64,000 nt of DNA, taken from assembly GCF_031127815.1 (NCBI RefSeq), contig NZ_JARXHY010000003.1:372001-436000 (forward strand), given 5' to 3'. The position numbers and the translations under genes were made by a program. This DNA is from Pelagicoccus sp. SDUM812003 (GTDB taxonomy: Bacteria > Verrucomicrobiota > Verrucomicrobiia > Opitutales > Opitutaceae). Shown piece after piece: positions 41,509-53,776 of the stretch. Every line of letters starts with the position of its first letter. The stretch's first letter is position 1. Under the pieces are notes generated by a model. That model was given only the letters and a program-made list of their open reading frames with translations. It was not told where the DNA came from and searched no databases.

Positions 41509-42467
41509 TGGGCTTTTTGGCGAAGAATGGATTCCTGTCGAAGCAGGACGCTTGGATTGATGCCGTACGCCTCCTTGAAGGCGCGGGCGAAGTGACTGGG
41601 GTTGCTGTAGCCGACGGCGTTGGCGACTTCTATCACGCTGGAGCTACCCGCTTGCAGAATGTCGCGGGCACGCTCCATGCGCACTTGTCTTAGATATCCG
41701 AATACGGTGGTGCCGAAGCGTTCCTTGAAGCCGCGCTTGAGCTTGAACTCGTTCAGATGGGAGGCTCGGCTGAGCTGGGCGATGCTGTGATCCTCGTGGT
41801 AGCGCGTTTCGAGGATGCGGGCCACTGTGTTGAGAGACGATTCCTCGCGGGCCATCTTCGCGTTGGAGACCGCAGCGCAGGGAGAGAAGATCGGCTGGTC
41901 GAGCAGCATGGCGAGCCATTCCAAGGTTTTTGATTCGATCAGGAGCCGGCTGCGTGTAGTCGATCCGTCGATACTCGACAGCTCCTGGCCCAGCGCTAGG
42001 AGCCGCCCGCTCGCCGGCTCGCTCGCCATGAACGGGCGATCCTTGTCGAGGAGCTGGGGCGACACGGTGTGGGAGAATCCGGTCAAGCTCTCGGTCGCTT
42101 GAAGATCGCACTCGATCCAGATCAGCCGGCAGTTCCCCGCGCGAGTGAAGCTGGTCCGGCAGCCGGCCGGCTTCAGCAGCACCCAGCTGCCCGATTCGAT
42201 CCGCTGGTGGTTCCGCCCGTCGATGCTTAGACCCAAGATACCTTCGGCCAGGTAGAGGATTTGCAGGTGCTCGGCAACCGGCCAGAGGCTGCTAGCGTTC
42301 GAGGCGCCATCCGGCAAGGTGGTCCTCAGCAAGCTCATGCCCGGACGCTGCTCGAATCGGTCCACGGCCGCCAAGGCGTCGCCGAACGCGACCATCGGCC
42401 GCGAAGGGGCCTTGAACGGACAGTAGGTCGTTTTTCGCTGAGCCTCGGCGCTGCTTTGCGGTTTCAT
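41505..42467 (-). CDS. AraC-family regulator, PchR-like
   Basis: This 320-residue protein has an N-terminal effector domain (residues 1-210) and a C-terminal double helix-turn-helix (SIAQLSRASHLNEFKLKRGF, VIEVANAVGYSNPSHFARAF, ending KEAYGINPSVLL). The linker and helices resemble PchR/AlcR regulators, which activate siderophore synthesis and receptor genes when the ferri-siderophore is bound. It lies at the end of the iron cluster and is the best candidate to bind the paired boxes, because AraC proteins contact tandem direct half-sites two turns apart. No box pair is seen in front of its own start. Confidence 0.85.
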   Translation of the reverse strand: MKPQSSAEAQRKTTYCPFKAPSRPMVAFGDALAAVDRFEQRPGMSLLRTTLPDGASNASSLWPVAEHLQILYLAEGILGLSIDGRNHQRIESGSWVLLKPAGCRTSFTRAGNCRLIWIECDLQATESLTGFSHTVSPQLLDKDRPFMASEPASGRLLALGQELSSIDGSTTRSRLLIESKTLEWLAMLLDQPIFSPCAAVSNAKMAREESSLNTVARILETRYHEDHSIAQLSRASHLNEFKLKRGFKERFGTTVFGYLRQVRMERARDILQAGSSSVIEVANAVGYSNPSHFARAFKEAYGINPSVLLRQESILRQKAQ

Positions 42468-42736
42468 GGTGCGACATCTTTTTGAGAGGAAGTCGCAATA
42501 AGCCCGGCTCAGGGCATCCTGTCAAACGTGAAAATGAGACACATTCGCAAGAAATTGCCTGAGCGGTGAGGCCCTGGGTTCTTGCGGGGGACGCTGAACC
42601 GCTGGCGCTTGGGCTGTGGTTTAGGGTGAAAACGGCATGTTTTCCGAGGAAAGGGTCCACTTTCGATTTGCCCCGAAATGCGAAACACCAATGCTTTGCG
42701 TTCCTTTCGAAACTCCAACACGAAATAACGACAGAT

Positions 42737-43207
42737 ATGGCAATCGCGACCGGCACCAAGGCACCTGACTTTACTTTGAAAAGCAAAAACGACGACGGTT
42801 TGGCCGACGTCACTCTCAGCGAAAACTACGGCAAGACCGCCACGGTCCTCCTTTTCTTCCCCTTGGCATTCACCAGCGTGTGCGAATCCGAACTTTGCGG
42901 CATTCGCGATTCGCTGGCCGATTACGAGGGGCTCAACGCAAAGGTTTACGGCATCAGCGTGGACAGCCCGTTCTCCCAGGAAGCCTTCGCCAAGGCGAAC
43001 GGTCTGAATTTCCCGCTGTTGAGCGATTTCAACAAGGAGGTCAGCAAGGCCTACGACGTGCTCTTCGAGGATCTGCTCGGCTTCCAGGGCGTGTCCAAGC
43101 GGGCGGCCTTCGTGATCAGCAAGGATGGCGAGGTGGTCTACAGCGAATCGAGCGACGATCCCAAGAAATTGCCTGACTTCGAGGCGATCAAGGCGGCTCT
43201 CGCCTAG
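42737..43207 (+). CDS. AhpE/BCP-type peroxiredoxin
   Basis: This thiol peroxidase of 156 residues starts at ATG 42737 ([20 protein letters not shown]). The peroxidatic motif PLAFTSVC gives Cys49 (PxxxTxxC), and Cys54 five residues later may be the resolving cysteine. A downstream Arg is expected in the [16 protein letters not shown] region. It reduces hydrogen peroxide and alkyl hydroperoxides in the cytoplasm. An imperfect hairpin (GGACG/CGTCC at 43227-43250) follows, before the aconitase gene. Confidence 0.9.
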   Translation: MAIATGTKAPDFTLKSKNDDGLADVTLSENYGKTATVLLFFPLAFTSVCESELCGIRDSLADYEGLNAKVYGISVDSPFSQEAFAKANGLNFPLLSDFNKEVSKAYDVLFEDLLGFQGVSKRAAFVISKDGEVVYSESSDDPKKLPDFEAIKAALA

Positions 43208-43338
43208 GGGGCCACGACACTTTCGGGGACGGCGTCTTGGGGCGGCGTCCTCATTTCCTACACAGACTGCAGAATCTCACCGATAGACCGCGGCGTGGCG
43301 ACGCTCGCGGCGTGTTTACGAAAAGACAGATACGACAA

Positions 43339-46065
<2,727 letters not shown>

Positions 46066-46110
46066 GTTTCCTTTTATCTGCATCCGAAAGACCCAAGAGC
46101 TTTCATTCAC

Positions 46111-46620
46111 ATGCCCGACGAAACACCCGTTTTTCTAGTCGATCCGTACTCCAATCCGGTTGCGATTCGCATCTCGGGTCGAGCGTCGTTTCAGAACGTG
46201 GTCCCGCTGAAGGAGTTCCTCAAGAATGCCTACGCCAACGGCAAGCGGGATTTCGTTTTCGATTTCAGTCAATGCGCCGGCATGGACAGCACCGTGCTCG
46301 GCGTCTTGGCGGGTTGCGCTCTGGAGCTGAGGCGCCTGACTCCCAAGGGGTCGCTGGTGCTCTCCCGCTTGAGCGACCGCAACCTGGAGCTGGTCAAGAA
46401 CCTCGGCCTGCACCGCATCGCCACAGTGGATACGGGAGGCGCGGGCAGCGGCTCCGGCGGGGCGACCACCGCCCTGTCAGCTGAGCAGCTGACCGAGTTG
46501 GAAAACGCCCGACTTTGTTTGGAAGCCCATGAGAATCTGGTGGAAGCGGATTCGGAAAACCGAGAGAAGTTTCAGGACGTCATCGCATATCTAAAGAACC
46601 GGGTCGAAGACGAATCCTAG
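46111..46620 (+). CDS. STAS-domain anti-sigma factor antagonist
   Basis: This 169-residue SpoIIAA/RsbV-type STAS protein has residues 15-115 carrying the fold, with the switch motif FSQCAGMDSTVLGVLAGCAL; Ser60 after Asp59 is at the position phosphorylated in SpoIIAA. A Gly/Ser linker (GGAGSGSGG) and a C-terminal acidic helix follow. The next gene begins directly after its stop and encodes a PP2C phosphatase, the enzyme type that dephosphorylates such antagonists. The partner anti-sigma kinase is not in the window. Confidence 0.88.
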   Translation: MPDETPVFLVDPYSNPVAIRISGRASFQNVVPLKEFLKNAYANGKRDFVFDFSQCAGMDSTVLGVLAGCALELRRLTPKGSLVLSRLSDRNLELVKNLGLHRIATVDTGGAGSGSGGATTALSAEQLTELENARLCLEAHENLVEADSENREKFQDVIAYLKNRVEDES

Positions 46621-48063
46621 ATGCTCGCGCTCCTGCTTGGCCTGGCCACCCTCGCTGCACTCTTCTTCGTCTGGCTTTACTTTCGTGAGCTGAAGCGAAG
46701 CGCGGAGTACCTCGAGCGGTCGCAGCTGGTGCAGCAGGAGAAGCTCATCGTGGTGGACTTCATGCACGACATGGTGCAGGCCATCGGCGAAGGGCTCGGC
46801 AAGGAGGAGCTGTTTCAACGCATCGCCCATGCCTCCATCGTGAGCACCGGCGCCCTGAGCGCTTGCGTCTTCGAAAAAGGGGAGGACGGCAAGCTGCGCA
46901 GCGTAGCGGTCGAGGGCCTCTATCCACCGCACGGTCCGTTGCCGGAACCGGAAACGGCGCGGGCGTCCACCCGAGCCCGCTTCATCGAGCGCGTCATGCG
47001 CTCGGAGGAATTTTCCGTGGGAGAGGGGCTGATCGGAGGCGTGGCCAAAAGCGGTCGGGCGGTGCTGGTGGAGGATGGACGAAATGATCCGCGCCTCACG
47101 CGCCACGACGATCCGTCGTTGGCGGTTTCCACCATCATCTGCGCCCCCATCACCTTCTCGGGCGAGGTGCTCGGCGTGCTCTCGGTCTGCAATTCGGCGG
47201 ACGGTCTGCCCTTTTCATCCACCGACTTTTCGGTGGTGAAATCGCTGGCGGAACAGGCGGGCGTGGCCATCAACAACAACCAGTTCGTGACGCTGCAGCT
47301 CGAGCGCAAGCAGATCGACGTGGACCTGGCCATCGCTCGCAACGTGCAGCAGATGCTGCTCCCGCAAAGGCTGCCGGAGCTGCAAGGACTGGATCTGGAC
47401 GCTCGCTACCTGTCGTCGCACAGCATCGGTGGAGATCTCTTCGACGTGGTGCGGCTGGATGAAACGACCTTGGGAGTGGCGGTGGCCGATGTATCGGGAA
47501 AAGGGATACCTGCGTCCATCATCATGGCGATCTGCCGCACCAACCTGCACCGCGTGGCGCAGATCGAGCGCTCTCCCAAGACGGTTTTGCTGGAAGTGAA
47601 CGAGGCCATGTCGGGCGAGCTCCGTCAGGGCATGTTCGTCACCGTGCTCTACGCGGTGATCGATCTGGCCAAAGGCTGCATCACCTACGCGAGGGCGGGG
47701 CACGAGCGGCCGCTGCACTGTCGCCACGATCGTCAGCGTGACATCTTCGTGACGGAGTATCCGACAAGCGAAGGCATGCCGGTCGGCATGTTCGATCAGG
47801 ATCTCTTTCGTGAAAGCCTCGAAGAGCGCACCTTGCCCTTCGAGCGAGGCGAGGTGTTCGTGGCTTACACCGATGGGGTGATCGAGACCATGAACGCGGT
47901 GCAGAAGGAGTATTCCGCCTCGCGCCTGGCCGATGTGGTGAAAGGCTCTCGCAAGCGAAGCGCATTGGAGATCAACGATGCCATCATCGGAAGCCTAGGG
48001 CGCTTTAGCGGAAAGAAGACCTACGGCGACGATGTGACGATGGTCACCGTGAAACGCTTGTAG
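46621..48063 (+). CDS. GAF-PP2C (RsbU/SpoIIE-type) serine phosphatase
   Basis: The ATG follows the TAG of the STAS gene with no spacing, so translation is probably coupled. The 480-residue protein has one N-terminal membrane helix (MLALLLGLATLAALFFVWLY), a coiled stretch, a GAF domain (about 55-215: GEGLIGGVAKSGRAVLVEDG, FSGEVLGVLSVCN) and a PP2C phosphatase domain (about 240-480: LPQRLPELQGLDLDARYLSS, SIGGDLFDV, VAVADVSGKGIPASI, FVAYTDGVIETMN, YGDDVTMV), with all metal-binding Asp motifs. It likely dephosphorylates the STAS partner to release a sigma factor or other output. Confidence 0.92.
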   Translation: MLALLLGLATLAALFFVWLYFRELKRSAEYLERSQLVQQEKLIVVDFMHDMVQAIGEGLGKEELFQRIAHASIVSTGALSACVFEKGEDGKLRSVAVEGLYPPHGPLPEPETARASTRARFIERVMRSEEFSVGEGLIGGVAKSGRAVLVEDGRNDPRLTRHDDPSLAVSTIICAPITFSGEVLGVLSVCNSADGLPFSSTDFSVVKSLAEQAGVAINNNQFVTLQLERKQIDVDLAIARNVQQMLLPQRLPELQGLDLDARYLSSHSIGGDLFDVVRLDETTLGVAVADVSGKGIPASIIMAICRTNLHRVAQIERSPKTVLLEVNEAMSGELRQGMFVTVLYAVIDLAKGCITYARAGHERPLHCRHDRQRDIFVTEYPTSEGMPVGMFDQDLFRESLEERTLPFERGEVFVAYTDGVIETMNAVQKEYSASRLADVVKGSRKRSALEINDAIIGSLGRFSGKKTYGDDVTMVTVKRL

Positions 48064-48138
48064 ACGCGCGCATCAGGAAGGTTGATCGAGCGGGGCAAAA
48101 CGCTTGTGCGGGATGCGGACATCGATAGGGTTCGGCTC

Positions 48139-49533
48139 ATGCCCCATAATCCTGCGCCCCTGACAAAGGATGGCTCCAAGCTGTCCCTGACCGAGTACGT
48201 CGGTTTCGCTCTTGGCGATACCGCGTCCAACTTCTTCTTCAAGTTCTTCGGCTTCTTCCTGCTCTACTACTACACCGATGTGTTCGGCATCGACGCGAAG
48301 GCGGCGGGCACCATGTTTTTCGTCACGCGCTTGATCGATGCCATCACGGATCCCGCCATGGGCGCTTTGGCGGACCGAACCAAGACCCGCTGGGGCAAGT
48401 ATCGTCCCTATCTGCTGTGGATGGCGGTACCGTATGGGATTTGCGGATACCTGCTGTTCGCGAATCCGGACTTGAGCGAAGCGGGAAAGCTCGTTTACGC
48501 CTACATCACCTATTCGCTCATGATGCTCGTCTACACGGCGATCAACGTGCCGTACTCCTCGTTGATGGGAGTGCTCAGCCCGTCGCCGCGGGTGCGGACC
48601 ATCGCCTCGAGTTTCCGCTTTGCGGGCGCCTTTGGCGGAGGCCTTTTGATCACGACCTTCGTGCGACCGCTGGTGAAGGCCTTGGGGGGCGAGGACGAGG
48701 TATTGGGATTTCAATACACCATGATTCTGTTCGCGGCCCTTTCCATCGTGCTGTTCTGGATCACCTTCGCCACGACACGAGAGCGTGTGCAGCCGCCTGA
48801 GGATCAGGAGAACAATCTTAAGGAGGAGCTTGGGGAATTGCTGAAGAACAAGCCCTGGCTGCTGCTGTTCGTGGCCGCGGTCTTTTCCACGACCTTCATC
48901 GTGATGCAGAATATGGTGACGCTGCACTATTTCAAATACAACGTGGGAGCCGACGATGTCCCGGTCTTTTGGATCCTCGATCGCTCGTCGCTCTTCATGA
49001 GCGTGGGCATGCTTATGATGATGGCTGGGGCGATCGCCATGGGGTTCGTCAGCCAGTACCTCGACAAGAAATGGCTTTCGGTCTGGTTGACGGGGCTGAC
49101 CTCGCTATGCTTGGTCGGATTCTATTTTGTTCCAGAAAGCAACTACGGTCTGCTGCTTGGTCTGAATGCTCTCACCTCGTTCATGATGGGACCGACTTCC
49201 GCCTTGGTCTGGGCCATGTACGGCGACGTAGCGGACTACGGCGAATACAAGTACCGCAGACGGTCCACGGGACTGATCCACTCCGCGACCCTGTTCTCGC
49301 TGAAAACCGGGAGCATGATCGCTGGGGCCTTGGCGGGTTGGATGCTGTATTCCTTTGGTTTCGAGGCGAACCAGGTTCAGGGTGAGCGCAGCCTGCTGGG
49401 CATCAAGCTCATGTTTTCCATCATCCCGGCCATTTTCGCTTTGGGGAAAGCCGCGGCGCTCTTCGTGTATCCACTGGATGCTGCCTACATGAAAAGGATT
49501 GAGATCGAGCTGGCCCAGCGCAAGGGAGGATGA
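48139..49533 (+). CDS. GPH-family sugar:cation symporter
   Basis: This 464-residue permease has 12 helices of the MelB/GPH family (SLTEYVGFALGDTASNFFFK, TDVFGIDAKAAGTMFFVTRL, DAITDPAMGALADRTKTRWG, then KYRPYLLW). The DPxxGxxxDRT motif is the GPH cation-sugar signature. I choose ATG 48139 (MPHNPAPLTKDG); a TTG at 48082 would add 19 unlike residues. It probably imports glycosides or uronides released from polysaccharides, a fit with the nearby PL11 and glycosidases, but the substrate is not determinable. Confidence 0.88.
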   Translation: MPHNPAPLTKDGSKLSLTEYVGFALGDTASNFFFKFFGFFLLYYYTDVFGIDAKAAGTMFFVTRLIDAITDPAMGALADRTKTRWGKYRPYLLWMAVPYGICGYLLFANPDLSEAGKLVYAYITYSLMMLVYTAINVPYSSLMGVLSPSPRVRTIASSFRFAGAFGGGLLITTFVRPLVKALGGEDEVLGFQYTMILFAALSIVLFWITFATTRERVQPPEDQENNLKEELGELLKNKPWLLLFVAAVFSTTFIVMQNMVTLHYFKYNVGADDVPVFWILDRSSLFMSVGMLMMMAGAIAMGFVSQYLDKKWLSVWLTGLTSLCLVGFYFVPESNYGLLLGLNALTSFMMGPTSALVWAMYGDVADYGEYKYRRRSTGLIHSATLFSLKTGSMIAGALAGWMLYSFGFEANQVQGERSLLGIKLMFSIIPAIFALGKAAALFVYPLDAAYMKRIEIELAQRKGG

Positions 49534-49597
49534 CTTCCGATTTGCGAGCACTCGAGGGTTGTATCCAGCAATGCCGCCTCCTATGAGCTGGTACATC

Positions 49598-50674
49598 ATG
49601 AGATTTCGCCTGTCCCTGATTGCAATCGTCCTGCTCTGCGCGTCCGCCGCTCGAGGCCAGGACGCGATCGTTCAAAACAGCGAGGAGGAGGCTCCGTCCT
49701 GGAAGGACGTGGTGCGTACCTACGAGCCCATCTACGTCGGCTACACCTTTGACGAGGATGATCAGGCTTTCATGGACTTCTCGTTGTCGGTCATGACGCC
49801 GGCTTCGATCCTTTTGCCGTGGAGGTCGTGGAATCCGCAAAACAAGTTTCCCGACCGCGTCGGGTCCTACCAGCGCACCGCTAGCAAGTGGCAGCCGCGC
49901 ATGTACATCGCATTCAGCGGACGAGCGGGCCAGTACATCGGTACGCGAGAGTCCTCTCCGGTGGTGGGCAAGCGTTTCAATCCGCTCTTCAGCCTGCGCT
50001 GGTGGCAGGAGGACACGGAAAACCGTTCGCCTGAGAACGCAACCGGACGGGAATTGGGGTTGTACGACTACTTCGAGCTCTCCTACGGACATGAGTCGAA
50101 CGGTCAGAGCATCGGCGATGTCGAGGACCCTCAGACGCCGGAGGAGATGGACCTGGGGCGCTTGCGCTACGAGGCTCGCCGTCGCGAGGCCGAGATCGTG
50201 GACGGCGATACGGACATCGCTCGGGACGACTTGAGCCGTGGCTGGGACTACATCGGAGCCCGCTGGGCGAACAGCTGGAAGCATGATAACCACACCTGGT
50301 ACCTCCAGCTCGACGGGCGCTACTACCTCTCCGATGGCCTGTTGCAGGGAGAGGCCGAAGAGTACAACCTTTGGGAAAACGACGGCGATTGGCTGGCCCG
50401 CTACGATGGCGAAATCACCCGCAGCAAGGTGGACGGATTGAGGGCCACTCTGCGCTACCGCTCGCAGAGTTTGAATCGAATCCTTGATGCCAACGAGGCG
50501 TCGATCGAAGTGCGCACTGGATACGAGGATCCTTTCGAACGTCTCACGGTGAAGCTAGAGCTTGGGTTCAAATACACGTCCTTGTGGTACCGATATGGAT
50601 ACAACAGCGATCTGGTAAACTACTACCACAAGGACGAGAGCTGGGGCATCGCCATTCGCATCCGCCAGTTCTAG
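49598..50674 (+). CDS. pldA: Outer membrane phospholipase A (PldA family)
   Basis: This outer-membrane beta-barrel phospholipase hydrolyses sn-1 acyl chains of misplaced phospholipids. From ATG 49598 it has a signal peptide (MRFRLSLIAIVLLCASAARG) and about 338 mature residues, longer than E. coli PldA. The catalytic motif YGHESNG (His about 165, Ser about 167, Asn about 168) matches the HxSNG signature, and DLSRGWDYIGARW matches the second family motif. The barrel ends in FAIRIRQF-like aromatic sequence (AIRIRQF). Start choice is uncertain among three close ATGs. Confidence 0.85.
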   Translation: MRFRLSLIAIVLLCASAARGQDAIVQNSEEEAPSWKDVVRTYEPIYVGYTFDEDDQAFMDFSLSVMTPASILLPWRSWNPQNKFPDRVGSYQRTASKWQPRMYIAFSGRAGQYIGTRESSPVVGKRFNPLFSLRWWQEDTENRSPENATGRELGLYDYFELSYGHESNGQSIGDVEDPQTPEEMDLGRLRYEARRREAEIVDGDTDIARDDLSRGWDYIGARWANSWKHDNHTWYLQLDGRYYLSDGLLQGEAEEYNLWENDGDWLARYDGEITRSKVDGLRATLRYRSQSLNRILDANEASIEVRTGYEDPFERLTVKLELGFKYTSLWYRYGYNSDLVNYYHKDESWGIAIRIRQF

Positions 50675-50695
50675 GGCTGAGGCGAGGGCTGCTGC

Positions 50696-52957
50696 TCAGT
50701 TTTCGTCGGCCGCGGAAAAGGTGGTCCGAAAGAAGATGGGAAAGACCTCCTCCTCGAACGTGATCGTGGTATGAGGCTCGGCGGGAAAGAATGCTCCTGA
50801 GCTCTGCCAGGTTTGCAGGTCGTACGAGTGTTCTATGCGGTAGTCGTATTCAGAACGCGGAGTCGAGACGGTGATCGTTGGCGATTGGTTGGCAGTTCGG
50901 AGCAGCGTCACCGGAAAGTGGGGCTCATCGGCTTTCAGATCGTAGGCGTACTCTTCGCGCAACGTGTATCCATCGGAGTCGTGGTCCAGATCGGGCGGGG
51001 AGTCGAGCGGAAGCCGGATGCTGCCTAGCCACGCTTGAAACCGTTCTTCCGCATTAGCGATCGGGTAAGCGCGGTCGCCTGCGGGGTAGATGTCGGGCCA
51101 TGCGGGAGGTTGCATTCCCTCACCGAGGTAGAAGCTAGGATGAGGCGGCTGGTTGTATCCAGAGTTTTGCCACGCGATGGCGACGCGATACTGTCGATCG
51201 TGCATGAGGGTGACGAAGCGATGCTCCGTCGGTTCGGTGGTGGTGTAGATGCGAAGCTTTGCATTGTCTTCCGTTCGCCAGACGACCTCCTCGCGCCAGT
51301 CGCCGAATAGGTCGGCGCTTAAGGCGGGAGTGGCCTTGGTGCCATTGTTGGAGGTGGCCCCTTGAGCCACGAGCAGGGCGTCCAGGCTTTCGGTTTCCCA
51401 GTTCCACTTGGAGATGACATTGCGGTCCAGCATCTCGCGCAGCAGGTCGCCGTCCCAATAGCAGGCGAAGTTGACCGCGCTGGGGCGCCGCTCGGAAATG
51501 AAGGTCCCGCTGGCGTTGTAGAGGCCGCTGCGGGTGCTCCATGTCTCGTATCCGAGGTGGTTCGGGTCGATGTCCGATGCCATGCCGCGACCTACGTCGT
51601 CGCCGCCGGCATCGATGCTATAGATGATTTCGCCGGTCGCGGCATCGTGCAGTTCGGAGCCGTGACCGTTGTATTGGCTGGGGGATTCGTGCACCATCCA
51701 GATTTCGAGACCGTCGCGCGTCGGATCCATGTCCGATAGATGCAGGGCGTCTCCGTGCCCGAGCGTCGTGTTGTAGAGGCCGGTGCCGTCATGGTCGATG
51801 CTGCAGGCGCCGTAGACGATTTCGTCGAATTGGTCCCCATCCAAGTCGCCGATGGTCAGGCTATGGGCGCCTTGGCTTGCGTAGTCGGAAAACGCTTCGT
51901 CGGTATCGAAGGTCCATCGATTGACCAGTTCGCCATCGCTCCAGTCCCAGGCGGCGACCACGGTACGGGTGTAGTAGCCGCGGCACATGATCAGGCTGGG
52001 GCGTTCGCCATCCAGGTAGGCGACGCCGGCCAGAAAGCGATCCACGCGGTTTCCGTAGCCATCTCCCCAGTCGGTGACGCGTCCGCGTTGCGGCACGTAG
52101 TCGACGGATTTAAGTATGCTGCCGTCTTGCCCGTTGAAGAGGGTGAGAAACTCCGGTCCCTCCAGGATGCGCCCGCTGCCGTTTCGGTAGTCCGCTTCGG
52201 CGTCGCCGATGACCTCTCCGGTTCCGCTGACGGTGGCGTCGGCAGTTTTGCAGGCGATTTCGGCGAAGCCGTCACCGTCGAAGTCGTAGGCGATGAACTG
52301 CGTGTAGTGGGCTCCGGCTCGGATGTTGCGTCCGAGGTCGATGCGCCAGAGTTGGGTTCCGTCCATTTCGTAGGCGTCCAAATAGACATTGCCGGTATAG
52401 CCGTCCCGGGAGTTGTCCTGAGCGTTGGAGGGGTCCCATTTCACGATGATTTCGTATTGGCCATCGTTGTCGAGATCGGCCGCCGAGCAATCGTTTGGCG
52501 AGTAGCTGTAGTTCTGGTTGTCTGGCGTCACGCCGCCAGCCGGTCTCGAAAGCGGGATCTCCAGATACTGCTGCGTGGGAGCGTCCTTGGGAAGCGAATA
52601 CGCCTCGGAAGGAGGCTGCAGCGTCGCCTGGCTGATGGGGCGCACGAAGTACCGGGTGTCCTTCTGCCCATCGTAGTCGTTGTCGATGAAGCAGGTGGCG
52701 TTCTGGAGGGGATGCTCGCTGATGCGGGTAGGCAAGCCGCCGTCGACTGCTCGGTAGACGTGAAATTGGGTATCCTCTTCGTCGGTCGCGAGCAGGCGCC
52801 AGCTGAGGAAGCTGCGGTCTTCGGCCGTCTTTACGGCGATCAGTCCTCGGTCGAGAGCTTCCATCTGGTGAGCAGCGGCTTGGCTGGCGGTTGGCAGGTG
52901 GGTGCAGCAGATCAGCGCGAGCGTGCTCGCCAGAGGTCGGGGGCGCAGTGAAGGCAT
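50696..52957 (-). CDS. Rhamnogalacturonan lyase, PL11-like
   Basis: This 753-residue exported enzyme has a signal peptide (LASTLALICCTHLPTASQAA) and the PL11 layout: an N-terminal beta domain (MEALDRGLIAVKTAEDRSFL, SWRLLATDEEDTQFHVYRAV) and an eight-bladed propeller with repeated Asp-rich calcium motifs (CSAADLDNDGQYEIIVKWDP, YDFDGDGFAEIACKTADATV, IGDLDGDQFDEIVYGACSID). It cleaves the rhamnogalacturonan I backbone of pectin-like polymers. A C-terminal extension (about 640-753) may be a carbohydrate-binding or sorting domain. It is monocistronic. Confidence 0.9.
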   Translation of the reverse strand: MPSLRPRPLASTLALICCTHLPTASQAAAHQMEALDRGLIAVKTAEDRSFLSWRLLATDEEDTQFHVYRAVDGGLPTRISEHPLQNATCFIDNDYDGQKDTRYFVRPISQATLQPPSEAYSLPKDAPTQQYLEIPLSRPAGGVTPDNQNYSYSPNDCSAADLDNDGQYEIIVKWDPSNAQDNSRDGYTGNVYLDAYEMDGTQLWRIDLGRNIRAGAHYTQFIAYDFDGDGFAEIACKTADATVSGTGEVIGDAEADYRNGSGRILEGPEFLTLFNGQDGSILKSVDYVPQRGRVTDWGDGYGNRVDRFLAGVAYLDGERPSLIMCRGYYTRTVVAAWDWSDGELVNRWTFDTDEAFSDYASQGAHSLTIGDLDGDQFDEIVYGACSIDHDGTGLYNTTLGHGDALHLSDMDPTRDGLEIWMVHESPSQYNGHGSELHDAATGEIIYSIDAGGDDVGRGMASDIDPNHLGYETWSTRSGLYNASGTFISERRPSAVNFACYWDGDLLREMLDRNVISKWNWETESLDALLVAQGATSNNGTKATPALSADLFGDWREEVVWRTEDNAKLRIYTTTEPTEHRFVTLMHDRQYRVAIAWQNSGYNQPPHPSFYLGEGMQPPAWPDIYPAGDRAYPIANAEERFQAWLGSIRLPLDSPPDLDHDSDGYTLREEYAYDLKADEPHFPVTLLRTANQSPTITVSTPRSEYDYRIEHSYDLQTWQSSGAFFPAEPHTTITFEEEVFPIFFRTTFSAADEN

Positions 52958-53053
52958 AGTCGAATGGTCGGTGGTTGAGGTCCGAGCAGCGATGGGGTGA
53001 GAGGCGAGCCTGCGGAGCCGAGCGTGAAGCGCCAGCCCGGTTCCCTTTGACTG

Positions 53054-53656
53054 TCAACCTCGGTCCGGGGCGCGGGCGATGAACTGCGCGACTGAAGCGA
53101 GCCCGGTGTGCAATCGCCCTTCGTTCACCGGACGCTTGACGGTCCGGCTCAGCAGGATTTCGCAACCTTCGAAGTCCTCGCGCAGGGAGTCGAGCGTGAC
53201 CAGAAGATCGGGATCCTTGGGGCCTCCTGTGCCGAGCTCGAGCTGCTCGGGCGTATAGGCTTCCAGAAGAATGATGCTGCCAGGGCGCAGGGCGGCGAGG
53301 CAGCGCTGGTAGAGCCCTTTGCGCCAGGCGCTAGGGAAGTGGGCGAAGATGGAAACCAGCGATCGGTAGCGATCCTTTCCCAGGTCGCAGTCGCTCAAGT
53401 CCGCCACTACGGTTTCGATGGAGACGCCCTCCTGCTCGGAGAGGGCCTGAGCTTTGCCCAGTCCTACCGAGGAGCTGTCGATGCCGGTGACGCGCAGCCC
53501 TTGCTTGGCCAGGAAAACGGCGTTGCGCCCCTCGCCCTCCGCTAGACTGAGGGTCGGGCTCGCTAGCCGGTACGCGTTTTCCGCCAGGAAGGCGTTCGGC
53601 TCGATGCCGTAGGCGTAGCCCTCTTGGGCGTAGCGTTGGTCCCAAATGGAAGTCAT
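53054..53656 (-). CDS. Class I SAM-dependent methyltransferase (TehB-like)
   Basis: This 200-residue cytoplasmic methyltransferase begins WDQRYAQEGYAYGIEPNAFL, with the SAM-binding glycine-rich motif in LSLAEGEGRNAVFLAKQG, motif II acidic residue in VTGIDSSSVGLGKA, and DLSDCDLGKDRYRSLVSIFA. This architecture matches small TehB/YcgJ-type methyltransferases involved in detoxification or metabolite methylation; the substrate is unknown. It stands divergently from the HDOD gene. Confidence 0.88.
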   Translation of the reverse strand: MTSIWDQRYAQEGYAYGIEPNAFLAENAYRLASPTLSLAEGEGRNAVFLAKQGLRVTGIDSSSVGLGKAQALSEQEGVSIETVVADLSDCDLGKDRYRSLVSIFAHFPSAWRKGLYQRCLAALRPGSIILLEAYTPEQLELGTGGPKDPDLLVTLDSLREDFEGCEILLSRTVKRPVNEGRLHTGLASVAQFIARAPDRG

Positions 53657-53776
53657 AGCGATGAGGGAGATTGGTCCGCGGTAAAATTCGAGTCAATCGC
53701 CGCGTGCAGGGGGAGGGGCGAGGATTTGTTTTTGAGAGAATCGGCAAAGCGTGCAGGTTGAAGGCGCCAAGCGACG

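Noticed and set aside
20059-42600. Fur boxes in the iron region
   Set aside because: I looked for AT-rich GATAAT-type palindromes in front of the receptor and PepSY genes and saw none convincing; the GC-rich paired boxes are a different element.
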